Assembly: GCA_013400975.1 (NCBI GenBank)
Contig: WBMZ01000284.1
Coordinates: 1 to 64,000, forward strand
Source: Atrichornis clamosus
Lineage: Eukaryota > Chordata > Aves > Passeriformes > Menuridae
Direction of reading: 5' to 3'
Length of the DNA stretch: 64,000 bases
Part shown: one piece after another, positions 38,638 through 49,800 of the stretch
How the letters are laid out: each line of letters begins with the position of its first letter
How positions within the stretch are numbered: the stretch's first letter is position 1
The notes under the pieces: model-generated
Told to the model about the DNA's origin: nothing
Databases searched by the model: none
Seen by the model: the letters and a program-made list of their open reading frames with translations, nothing else
Made by a program: the position numbers and the translations under genes

Positions 38638-38870
38638 CATTTATAGAGCATTTTTATGTCTGAAGGTCTGCACAGACATTATGAGTTTCTCCTCACCAAG
38701 AAGATGGGCAGATAAGCAATATGAGAGTTTTCATTTCTTCATTTTTGACTCTTAGTACGTGTTTGTGATGAGATCATTCAGGCAGAAAGCTGAAGCTGTC
38801 ACCCTACAGAGGAGCATCACATTACAGCCAGGAGGAAAGTCAGAATTCACAAGCACCAAAGAGCATCTCA
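38638..38870 (-). repeat. MIR/L2-type relic, antisense, abutting the CR1 piece
   Basis: 'catttatagagcatttttatgtctgaaggtctgcacagacattatgagtttctcctcaccaagaagatgggcagata' follows the antisense end of a MIR-type repeat ('catttatagagcac...gaaggtctcaaagcgctttacaaacattaatga...cctcac...gaggtaggtaa'). 'agccaggaggaaagtcagaattcacaag' near 38828-38855 fits its tRNA-side part. It is diverged. Confidence 0.5.
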
Positions 38871-39797
38871 GAAAACAGCCTGGACCAAGATCTCTTTCAT
38901 CTTGGTTTTGCTTTGTATAAGCTTTCCCCTCCTCCTAAGCAATCGTGTTTCATAATAGTCCATAATTTAACCCATTTAAAAAGTGACATTTTAGTACAAA
39001 AAATGTTACCAAATTTGCTAGTGATACATAACAGTAAATAAGCTTACAATATATATAATTTTGTAAGACATTTCAATGCTCTGGCTGCACTGTGGTCCAC
39101 AAATCCAAGGGTCACAGCTGAGCACACTTTGTTCTGAAAATCTTAGAATCACTCATGATTAGAAATTTCTTAATGGAATGGTAATGGCTGCATATCTCCA
39201 AAAGCAGAGGAATATCTCTGGAGATAATGAAAGAATATATATCAAAATGTAATGAAGGAATGCGATATCTCTGATTGCTTCCATGAAAATCTTGCAAACA
39301 GCACAAAGCCTACACAAAAATCTAGCAGGATCTCTGGCTAGTTTTCAGATACGTAGCAGGGAACATGTAAATCTTTAGTGCTCAAAGAGCTGTGAAAAGA
39401 GAGCAAAGAATCAGATCTTATACACACAAAAGACAAAAGCTGAGCTTTCATTTTCAACATTATTCAATTCATGTAAATACAACCCAGCAAGTTTTCATTC
39501 AATAAGAGTCCAAGCTAAAATCAAAGTGCTAGACATCAATTCCTCAGTAAAAGGCAATTTCAAATATCTGGGCATCCTAACATCTGATTAAAAAAAAAAA
39601 AAGAAGACAAATTAAATCAAGGATAAGTGTCTCTTGTAACAAAGTCCCATTTCACACTCAGGAATATTTTCAGTAGGTGAATTTTATTGCCTCCTTATGA
39701 CATCTGCAAAGCTGCACAGAAAGTTGGCTATGTCATCAAAAATTCTGATCATCATTCCTGTAGGTGTATTAATCCTTCCTCCTTTCTTTTTTTTTAG
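38871..39797. other. Unassigned DNA upstream of a possible exon
   Basis: A 13-A run lies at 39590-39602. 39765-39797 is a pyrimidine-rich tract (TCCTTCCTCCTTTC then T-run and AG) that would serve as a splice acceptor for the candidate exon. Confidence 0.5.
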
Positions 39798-39988
39798 TGA
39801 TGACAGTTGATGGGAGAAGAGAGAGAAAGGTTATAAGCTGGAAAAGATGCAATATTTCTAATAAAATTATAGCCCAATTTGAAAGCAAAGAAGATATTTT
39901 TGAAAAGACAAAGTCAAGATTACTGTCTTGCTTGAGATTTGCATCTGTTCCTGAGCCCTACCAGGACAGCAACCTCCAGCAGTTACAG
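39798..39988 (+). CDS. Possible isolated 191-bp coding exon, product unknown
   Basis: An open frame is bounded by a textbook 3' splice site (a long pyrimidine tract ending TTTTTTTTTAG, last base 39797) and a textbook 5' splice site (CAG|GTGAGT, exon end 39988). The frame enters with two bases of a split codon, reads 63 codons beginning MTVDGRRERKVISW and ending SNLQQLQ, and leaves in phase 0. The peptide is hydrophilic, rich in K, R, S and Q, with no family motif I recognise. Codon use is unremarkable. No second exon is evident nearby, so this could be one exon of a gene with very long introns, a non-coding RNA exon, or coincidence. Chance alone can produce such a frame in 64 kb. Confidence 0.25.
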
Positions 39989-40867
39989 GTGAGTCCAAAG
40001 TGACTGCTAAACCAGAATAATGTCATTGCTTTTAAATCTATTCAGGCTTCAAGAGCAAGCACATGACTGAAAAGAGGATCTCAATCCCTGTTTTATTCCC
40101 CAGTCCCTGGACAGCCTCAGCACACCCAGCTCAGACCCTAAAGCCAGGCCTGAGCATCCTCAGGCCTCCCTTTCACCCAAGCACAGCAAAAAGCAACCCA
40201 ATACCAAGCCAATGACATTGCCATTTCCACCCAGGAATGTCAGAGGTGCTACAAAACAGCAATTAGCTAAATACACATGGTAGCAGCAGAGATTTCTGCA
40301 AACCAAACCAAGAAAATACCCCAAGCAGGCCAAAAAGAAAAGCCTGTTGTCAACAGAAGGACCCAGAACTTCTAGACTGGTAGCAAAAAAAATTGTTTAT
40401 TGACCAGTCATCAAGCCAACAAAAGACAATGTAATATATAGACAATTAAATGATAAGGACATTATCAAAAAACAAAGAGTAGAAAATAAGTTTATGATTC
40501 AAATCAACTTACGTTAAATCAATCCTGGCCCATAATTACAGTCTTTTTATTTTGAGCAAGTGAGCTTTAAGATGTGTTTATTGAAGTCAATTGAACTAAA
40601 TGTCTCATAGACATAAATGAGAAGGCATGAAAAGCCCTCTAATTCAAATGGATGAAATCAAAGCTGGTATATGCATTCTAAGTATGGAGAAAGAAAAAAC
40701 TTCATGTTGGATGGAAATCCACATTAAAAATTATAGTGAAGATGCCTACAAGAAAGACATTAAGATTGACAAGTAATTAAAACAATTTCTTAATATCTTA
40801 AGACAACAGCTATCAACACAGTGCTATAAAAATGAAAGAATGTACTTACTGCAGTCTTGCAACTTTG
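39989..40867. other. Unassigned AT-rich DNA
   Basis: There is no nameable repeat and no further exon-like frame after the candidate donor at 39989. Short A-rich patches are present. Confidence 0.5.
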
Positions 40868-41482
40868 TCCTCAGTCTGAGACCATTCAATGTTATCATTA
40901 ATGATGGGGGTGGTTGGATACAGCATATACTTCTTAAGTTTACAGACAACAACTAAAGCTGTGAGAACAATGGAGGACAGGACTGAAATTCAAATTGCAT
41001 CGGCAAATTGGATAAATAGCTTGCAAAAACGAGATTCAAGACAAATGGGAGGACAAGCATGAGGCACAACACTCAGGCAGGAGTAATCAGTTTGCACAAA
41101 TACAAGAAGGGGAACCACTGGTTAAGTAGCAATTCAGCATAAAAGGGAGTGAGGATTATAGGGGATTACAAAGTGCAGTTCAGCCATGTGGGGCTAACAC
41201 AAATGACATAAAGGCACAATACCACAATATATAAGCAGGAGGATAGCCTGTGAAATATATGAAGTATTAATTTCTCACTCAGCGTTGTGTAAAGTCTTTG
41301 CTTTAGTATTATGTCTATTTTGAATACTTTAAAAAATATGTAGACCAGAATTCAGGAGAAGCAGCAACTGGAATGGTCAGAGACTTAAAATATCTGATAT
41401 ACTCAGAAAGAGTGAATGAACCAAAATTCCCCAGAGATGGGTAGATGACATGATGACAGTTATTGGAGGGATACATAAAGGA
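40868..41482 (+). mobile_element. Old CR1 LINE fragment: RT end and C-terminal part of ORF2
   Basis: It starts in the FNIFINDL block ('gaccattcaatgttatcattaatgatgg', FNVIINDG). Next comes 'aacaatggaggacaggactgaaattcaaattgcatcggcaaattggataaatag', then 'gaggcacaacactcaggcaggagtaatcagtttgcacaaatacaag', 'ggaaccactgg', and finally 'ggaatggtcagagacttaaaatatctgatatactcagaaagagtgaatgaac' with 'gacatgatgacagttattgg'. This order matches the last third of CR1 ORF2 in sense. Indels and stops are throughout. Confidence 0.8.
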
Positions 41483-42119
41483 TAAATCAGAAACTGTCAT
41501 AACACAAATGGAAAATGTTCAAAGGAAAAGCAAATGCACAGTAATTTTTTTTTACCTTGACACATAAATAGTAAAGAAAAGAGCAAGGTCATGAGACACT
41601 AAAATGGGATCAATAAACATAATCTTGGTAGGACCCATAAGCTAAACAAGCACTGTAGCATATCTTCACTCACTTTAGCATAGTTTCACCAAAGATGACA
41701 GAATACTCAGATATGTAGGAAAAAGGCACAGAAGAAGGATCACTATAAAACAGAGGCTAAAGGGAGGTGGAACAAAAAGTCAAAGTATTTGTGCAATTGA
41801 TGTGTCCAAATCACATCTATCCAAAAAACTCTTGGAAAACTACCATATGGAAACATACTGTAATAGCAATAGTGAATATACTACTTACATGTAATACCAG
41901 CAATAAATTCCAGTGACATACCTAAATCAGCTTGCAAAGAAGCAATAACCAAAGTTACAGAAAAAAAGGGAAAAGGGTAAAATAAAATTCAGTTTAATCT
42001 GAAATAAGTTGGACTAATCTAACAACTTTCTACATTATATTTGGGTTTTAGAAGAACATCTATTATATATATCTGGGAAATGACTTAGACAATACAACTT
42101 CATAGTAGCAGCTGCTTAG
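41483..42119. other. Spacer between tandem CR1 fragments
   Basis: It may hold an eroded 3' end of the left fragment and a 5' part of the right one, but I cannot align either. A T-run sits near 41545-41553. Confidence 0.45.
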
Positions 42120-42962
42120 CAAGGCACTGAAAGGAGGTAAATATGGGTGTTCTCAAAGACTGATTTCATAGCCAGTCTTATTCAGCAATATTTATTTTAG
42201 TAGACTCAGCAAAAAGAATATGCAGGCACTTGAGTAATATGCTGATAAGACAAAGCTTGTGAGCATCGCCATATAATAAAACATGATAATTAAAAGGAGA
42301 TTGGAGAAAAAGGATGAAATACTGCAGAGGAGGACAGTAATAGTAAGGGATGGATGGGAAATTCAGGTAGAAGATGGGAGGGGGTCAGTTTGATGAGAAG
42401 GAAGACATGAGTTAGCTATCTTATCACAAGTGATACTGAGCCAGGTAATTGCACAAAACACTGCATGAGGAACTACTGAAATGTCCTTTGGAGCCCTATG
42501 GGCAACTCTGGTGTTCCACGTTCCCAAAAATGATTAATTCAAGCTATTTAAACTGGAGCAGGTGCACGAACAATTTCTAGAATGATCAGGGAAATAGAGA
42601 GCTTAGCTGAGATGAGAAACTGTTTAACAAATGAAGGCTGAGAGGGAATATAATTGTCCTCTATAAACATATCAAAGAGGTAAACGCCAGGGAAGGAGAA
42701 GAGCTATTTAAGCTAACGGGCAATATTGGCACAAGAACAAAAAGGTAGAAGCTGGACGTAAATAAGGTTAGGCTGGGAGCATGATTTCTAACCATCAGAG
42801 GAAGGGAATTCTGGAGAAGCATTAAGCAGCACAAAGTCCCGGTACTTTACAGTGAAACTTTATGGGTTTGGGGAGGTAACATGGTAAGGTGACTGTCTGG
42901 GACTGCAGGAGGATTTAATTCAATGAGACAAGGAAATCCTTTCAATCCTGTATCTCATGAAA
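42120..42962 (+). mobile_element. Old CR1 LINE fragment: RT end of ORF2 through 3' terminus
   Basis: It begins around the FNIFINDL block ('gccagtcttattcagcaatatttatttta'). It continues with 'gctgataagacaaagcttgtgagcatcgcc', 'ggcaactctggtgttccacgttcc', 'aactggagcaggtgcacgaacaatttctagaatgatcagggaaatag', 'aggctgagagggaatataattgtcctctataaacatatcaaagaggtaaacgccagggaaggagaagagctatttaag', 'ttggcacaagaacaa' and 'atttctaaccatcagaggaagggaattctggag'. It ends with 'gaaatcctttcaatcctgtatctcatga', the 3' terminus. It repeats the ORF2 interval already present at 40868-41482, so it is a separate insertion in the same orientation. Confidence 0.85.
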
Positions 42963-43624
42963 AATAGAGATCTTCCTGAGCAGGCTGAATGTGCAGGTGT
43001 AAATCAGTTGTGCTCATCACAGAAGCATCTCTTCTAATGTTCACAGTGTTGGGCACAAAAAAAACACCCTGATGGGTCCTTCAGGACTTTGTGTAATAAG
43101 ACCTGCCTTTCCTATTCCATGGTGACTACCTAAACAAAAAACTTACAGAGTTCTCTCCTGCATTTCAGGGTCTTAACAACTACTTCCAGGGGAAGTCACA
43201 GCATACACAAATATATTTTACTGCACTTAGAACTGACCAAATCTAAAAATCAAACCCATTAGGAAATGGTTCTACATGTTTTTCTTACTCTTAAGATGTG
43301 GTTTTCACCCCTTTTTATTTCTCAAAATACTTAATGGAAGCCGGTGTTTAAAATTAAATCAAATATTATTAAAGTTGCTGGCTAAATATCTATTCAATGT
43401 TATAAAATTTTTCAATTACTTTTAAAACCTCTTTATCAACTATTTTTATTTAAATAATAGTTTTGATAAATTTTGATGAAATATCCCACTAAATTTGCAG
43501 TAAAATATTTGAGAAACACTTCTAATGATGTCATAAATTTTCTAAGAGTTAAGTTTATTAGGTGTCAGATGACTTTTTTGACAAAAGTTATATTTTAGTG
43601 AGAATTTAGAAACACCTGACACAC
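42963..43624. other. Unassigned, very AT-rich DNA
   Basis: 43320-43620 is strongly AT-rich (many ATTTT/AAATA words) with no nameable repeat and no gene. Confidence 0.55.
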
Positions 43625-43629
43625 ATTTT

Positions 43630-43786
43630 CTACTCAGCACTTTTCCAAGGAGAATAACTTTAAATCCTGTAGTACTTTACAAATGGGGACATAGGGAAAG
43701 GAAAATAATTTGATCAAAGGAAAAACAATGCCTAAAAAAGTACCAGACCTCAAGCGTCCAGACTCCAAACCCCATCTCTTTTAAAC
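43630..43786 (-). repeat. MIR-like SINE relic, antisense orientation
   Basis: 'gtactttacaaatggggacatagggaaaggaaaataatttgatcaaagg' followed by 'accagacctcaagcgtccagactccaaaccccatctcttttaaac' follows the reverse complement of MIR closely in order ('tttacaaatggggaaac...gaggttaagtgacttgcccaagg...aacccagacctcctgactccaaagcccatgctcttaac'). This is the best preserved of the MIR-like copies here. Confidence 0.6.
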
Positions 43787-44149
43787 AATAATTTATTTCT
43801 GAAAATACACATGCAAATATATAAAAACCAGTAAAATAGTTTTTCTACCTAAGAAAAGAAGTTCTACATATGATATATTTTCCAAAACTATATAGCTCTT
43901 GAAAGGTCTCATTGCTGTAGAATAAACTTCATTTTCCAAAGCCTGACACAGGACTGGTTAAGCTGAGAATTTAAATCCCACTAAGACAGAACCCAAATTC
44001 ACAATGAAAACCATGTCTACATAGTAGATCTGTACAGGGACTCAGGAAGTACAGGAATCCTAGTCATGACTTGCATTAAGAGGTAAAATTTACTGCAGGG
44101 CAGAAGGATGATACAAGGTCAATGAATCACTTACTTTCTCAAAATATAA

Positions 44150-44262
44150 CCTAAGACTTAAGTGGGAAGGGACCTTACCTCTGCCTGCCTGCCCAGGGAA
44201 GGACACTTATTGTAAAGGTTTGCACAATGCAACCCATGTGCTGCTGGGTGTCCCTCCCGACT
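44150..44262 (-). mobile_element. Possible degraded CR1 3' tail, antisense
   Basis: 'taagtgggaagggaccttacc', 'cctgcctgcccagggaaggacac' and 'aaaggtttgcacaatgcaacccatgtg' resemble the antisense CR1 tail ('gggttggaagggaccttaaag...cccctgccaagggcagggacac...accaggttgctcaaagccccatcc'). The middle fits poorly. Confidence 0.35.
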
Positions 44263-46857
44263 GTAGTGAGCTCTACATGACATCCAGACAAGTTTTGCTT
44301 GGATTCAGAAAGGAGTCAGCAGACAGCAAACAGCTCTCTGCTCCAATTAGCTTAGGTATGTTTGAGACCTCCTTCTGGCCTGCTAGAATATCCCAAAGTA
44401 TCAGAAAGCCTTGCTTGATTTTGCAGCTTATAATTAAACTTAAATCACAGCTGGTGAAAGTCCTACTATTTTTTTTGTGTGTGCTTTCTTTATTGCCACT
44501 CACATGAAAAAAAAAAATTATCGACAGGGCAGTGGTAGGGCTCTGGATTTAAGGGAGTTTTAATGCTACAGCACTTGTCAACAGCATGTTGTTTCCTTTA
44601 AATACTACCATAAAAAAAAGGAAAGCAAATTAAGCTATCAAACTATCATTCTCCAGTGTGTTAACAGCCAGTACACAAGGAAGGGAAACCTTTAATTTAC
44701 AGGACTGAGGCAGGAATCTGGAGCTCTGGGCATGTCTAGAGGGGATCAGATGCAACCATTTACTTGTGTCCCTACCAGTCAGAAGGGAGGTGCCTTCTTT
44801 GCACCACCTGAAGTTACATTAGTACCAAGACAGCCCAACTTTAAAAGCCCTGCAAGGGATATCAAGGCTCTTCGGTTTTCCGCATCCAGCTCGTGTTTTC
44901 CAACAATCAGGATAACATTAAAAGTAAGTGAGGTGGATGTTACATTAATGAACTACCTTACAACCCTTGGAGAGGGTTTGATCAGCTTCTTGGTTGTTCC
45001 TGATCATGGAAAGTCTTCTGAAATTCCTGTTATGAGAAACATTTTAGTGCCAGAGGAAAGCCTGGGTCCTCACCTTCTGCACATGCATCCAGGGATAGGC
45101 ATAATTGAGAAAGTTAAGCAACGTATTTCAATCTGTCAGACTTTTCTTGCTTTGGTGAGTTTCAATCACAGAACTAATGTTGTCTAGTCTAAGCCACCAG
45201 AAGTAGGTCAAGTATACACAAAAACTTTCAGATCAAGGACTCAACATACAAAAAAAAAAAAATCCACCTTAGTTCAAAATGTTAATATCTCTCCATAATT
45301 CACTTTACTGTTCTTTTGTAAAACCCTGCCACTAGTGTAGAAAGATGTATATATAAATTACAGCATAATGGACTTTCAGAAATTAAGTCATTTAACAAAA
45401 AGAAACCCCAGACAAGTACTTTACATTAAGCATTTAGGACTTGGTTTGCTAATTAAAACAGATAATAAATATGTTCACATGAAAGGCATCCCATATGATT
45501 TCTCGTCTCAGCTCAGTGGTTTCTATTATTTCAGTGCTCTAAAGCAAAATCATATTTATCACAACTAATTATCCAGATAATTCCTTGAAATGGTGCTTTC
45601 ATTTAATTATCCTCTAACTCAGGGCCTTCTGTAACTAAAAACAAGAAATGAGCTCAAGAAACAGACAATAACTTGCAATCCAGACTATCAAAGCCACTCA
45701 TCTCTAAGACTTTGATAAGGAAACATTATATTTAATAACTGGGTGCCTCAAGAAGAGGCCCACTGAGCAAGCATTTCAAAGCTGTCATTTCCAGTAGCCT
45801 GTAAGTGTTTGTTTCAATACTGCTTTACTAGCAGTTGCTTTTTTGATTTGGTGCTGCGTTCTCTGCTTATCCTGACCCAGAAATTTTCCATATAGATCAG
45901 ACGGATTTGTAGACCTTGCATATTGTGTAGGGCACAGAATTCTACACAAACAACATTTTAGTCTGATTCATGGGTTTGTGCACCACATTAAAAACATCTT
46001 GCTTTGCTCCTGCTTCTTCTACCTTAGTCCGTCCCTGTACATAAGTTAATCTTGCCCATCATATCATATTTGCCTCAGGGTGCCTATTTTCTTCATTTAT
46101 CCTCCTTTCCCTGTTCCACTACTCACTTGCCTTTCTCTCAGAATGCACGGGGAGGACTGTGCTGAGGGTGGTTTAGTCTGCTGCCTCTGTGCCACTGCCA
46201 GGGGATGCAGACACAACCTGCTCCAAACACGGGGAGAACCCACATCTCAGGTCAAGCTCTGTGCAGCCATGTGAAGCAGCTCACATGAACCAGCAGGAAA
46301 CTCACAGGGCTTCTCAACTGCACCCTGATGCAAAGCAGAGCAGAGAAGGTGGGATGGACATTATGGTAGAGATTTCAGGCCACCTGGAGCAAATAGAGAT
46401 GCACAAAAAACCCTCAGAGCAGGGCTCAGCAGGGACAGATACAGCAGGGACAAAAAATGCTACAGGCTGGTCATATGGCACATAAAACCTAGCACAGACA
46501 GATCCCAGGTCCCACAGTATCCCACAGGAAAGCCATAAAAAATTCATTTGAAACTATCTACAGGCTCTGATGCTGTCACTTTTCACCCAGTTCTCCAAAC
46601 CAGCAGTTTTGCCCCACTCTTTTATTCCTTCCCTAAGGTACACACACTCACATCAGTTTTCAGTCTGAACTGTAACACAAGTGTAAATCAGGAGATATTC
46701 TAGATTTGAACAAACATAGAGAGGAGGGTTTTCCCTTTCTTAATGAAGTGTAATGTAGGAAGTGTTTTTATAAACCTAGAACTTTTTAATTGCAACCTGA
46801 GGCCAACCTGTTTATTTAAAAGTCTCCTGGGATACTGCTGGCTCAAATAGCATTGAT
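44263..46857. other. Unassigned DNA containing the longest open frame of the window
   Basis: The 151-codon plus-strand frame at 44732-45187 (starting MSRGDQMQPF) has no domain, signal peptide or repeat signature that I recognise. It contains a donor-like AAAGTAAGTG near 44920 and TTTGGTGAGT near 45150, but no matching acceptor was seen. At this length and AT content it fits chance. A 13-A run lies at 45250-45262. Confidence 0.5.
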
Positions 46858-46878
46858 CACACACACACACACACACAC
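46858..46878 (+). repeat. (CA)n microsatellite, 21 bp
   Basis: This is a perfect CA/AC dinucleotide run of about 10.5 units. Confidence 0.95.
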
Positions 46879-49800
46879 GTTCATCCATGGCCTCATGATA
46901 TTACCCTTTGCTTGCAAGAGATCAAGTCTTACACTTAAAATCAATGGCACAAAAGGCTGCCACCAGGAGAAGAGCTGGTATGCCCCAGGGGGTCTGCTGT
47001 GAAAATCCAACACTAGTCAATGAAATCCTGTTAGTTCTCTGCTTCAGTTTACAGCATGAGTGCTATTGATGCCAAAAAAATGTACACATGTTGCTTTCTG
47101 CTCCACAGTAAAGGGCACCAATGTCCAGGGTGAGAGCTGATGTCCTGATGGAAATAGGAAAATGTTGTACAGAACACAAAAGTTACTGACAAATTCCTAG
47201 GAGCAGAGGCAGCATTAGAGGGGATATTTTTGCCCACGTTACAGTTAAGAACGGGTTCTTTGATTGCCTTCTGTTTTTTTACAGGTTGCCTTAAATTTCT
47301 CAGAGTTCTAGGAAAGAGAGTTAGTTGCAAAGCACGTGCGTGTAATGCTTAAATCAAAAAGATCACAGTGACCTGTTGGGGATTAATATGCTTTTTACTG
47401 GACCAGCTTTCTGGTGAATACTTTCAGTGTCAAGTAGCACCTTGCTGTTAGATTGTGCTCCTGCTCAGTGCAAGATCCTTTGTGAGCCCACAAGCCGTAC
47501 TCCCTTGCTCTTCCTGCAAGAATTCTGCCGCTGGAAAGGGGAGTGAAACCTCTGGCGAGATGAGAGACATACCTCAGGGAAAGACAAATATCCTAGCAAA
47601 TATCCTAGCAAATATCTCTGATAGGACAGAAGAAAAGAAGGCCCAGCATCAAATGAACAGAAGATTTTGATCAACATCATGTCAGGCTGATGGTAGCTCC
47701 AAAATGGCCAGACATCACCTGTATCTCAGGCTACCAAGGACAGTCAGGTCCCTATCTGCTCCTGCTTAGCATCAAGGACCCTGCAAGGACCCTGACCACT
47801 GTCAGCACTGAATTGCCATCCTCTCCTCTTTTGCTCTGGTCAGAAAGCAAGAGAAGCAGGTTGATAATGAGACAGCCCATGTCAGGTGAAGATCCTAAGG
47901 AGCCAGGAACCAAGTGCCACTGTGCTGTGAGAGATGTCATCACCTCTACCCTTCCAGGTAAGAGACAGCTGAGATATCTGAAAAGCTGAAGCCTATCTCC
48001 TTTCTTGGGGAATCAGTTGCCCAAGAAGAGACAGAGGGTTGGCCCAAGTCTGCCTGCATTTAAAAAATGGATCATTTGACAGGAAGAAGCAAAATCAGGA
48101 GGGAAAACACAAAGCCCCAGCTGATGGCCCAAGACTTCAGTCCACCACCCTGAGGCACATCAGCACCAGGGCTAAGAAAGCCTGCAGCAGAGATGGCTGG
48201 ATTGGTGCCTTGGCTTTCCTGCTGCTCGTCAGAGAGTCCTGCAGAGCTGAGCCAAGAGGTGCAGCTCCAGCCCCACCTGCAGCAAGAGCCAGTGCCTGCT
48301 GCTGGCTCCATGCATTGCCTGTACTCTCCCAGAGCTGCACCTCCCATTTACAGCACCGTGCCTCCCCCAAGGTGGCACCAAACCCCACCCTGCCTTAGCA
48401 CATCAGCAATCTCTTCGACCATAGCAGAAGAAACTCCACCTCCCTCACAGCACAGGGTTTTCATTCCTGAGAGCCAGCACTGCCCCAGCCTGCACTCAGT
48501 AAAGCTGTGTCTATTGTATTGTATTTGTCCAACTGTACCACGCAGATATTCAGCCAGTTTTTCTCCTCCAGCTCAGTGACTTATTGCAGAAGCTCTTCCA
48601 TCTCCATCAGCTCCTCTTCACCAGCTTTCTTGTAGCTCAGTGGCATTAACAAGCTGTTCTCTGCCACTATGGACATTTCTAAGTCCTGCTTAAGCACTTC
48701 TGCAGGTATGTGGCAAGATAATTTCGTGCCACCACATACAAGCAACTACACCACAGACCAGACCTCCACAGATATCAACCAGTACCAAAACATCTACTGA
48801 CCAACCCCACTGCAATATGTCAAAAGATGTTGTCTCTTTCCCCAGCTATTAATTGGTACTACCTTCTGATTTAGAGCATGGTAGCAACTGGGATACATTC
48901 AGTACCATAATCTGCTTAACCTGCTCTCCAGTAAGGTCAAAAATTGGAGCTCAAGTCGGACTATGAACAGTCCTTGCTTTTGTCTTTGAATAATTCAATT
49001 TCAAACAATTTTGCACAGAAGACAACTCAAGGACAAACTGAAACACATGAATATTTCACATTTAAATCAAGGCTTTCACAAATGTACTATCTATTCTACT
49101 GTATCTATATTTCCCACACACCCAGATACCTGTGCAAAAACATGGACTAAAACAATATTTCATGGGACAATATCCTGCTAAATTTCATAGCCAGAGCTAA
49201 AAAATTTAATTCTTGATCTACGGGTCACTATAACTCCTTGCTCCAAGGAACTGTATCTACAGACAAGAAAACTAATCTCTAGTAGTTCCATAATATAAGT
49301 GATTTTTCTCCTGTATGATTAAAATGCATTTTCTCCTAAAATGGACTACATATTAGTCTCTAACCAGCTAATCTTAAATCTTGTTGGGCTTTGTTACACT
49401 TCTAAAGCAAATCAGTGAAGTCACCTCTTTGTCACTTCATTAATAACAAATATAGCCATTAGAAATGGCCATATGTTCCTGCAGTAGCCAGTGTTATTAA
49501 TTCCCAGCAGGGGATGCTTTTTCTCCCTAAAAAAACCAACACTAATTGCAAAGGCCTCTTAGCTAAAGCAAGATCTTCTTCACTGCTAAACAGCTAAAGT
49601 TTCTCCAAGGTTTCTCCAAAAGGAACAAAGGGAAACTACAGAAAACAAATCATGTACCAAGACCATCTTATTGTTTTTCAGCTGACTATGTATTGAGCTG
49701 ACGAGAAGGGCCTCCATCAGCATCCTTGCCTGCTTGTCCCACCTCATTTCTTCAGCACAGCATTAGGATGGATGGCCAGTGACACATTTGTTGTGTTTGG

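Noticed and set aside
48039..48600. Several 80-128-codon frames on both strands
   Set aside because: All share the same GC-rich stretch and are mutually overlapping, which indicates composition rather than genes.
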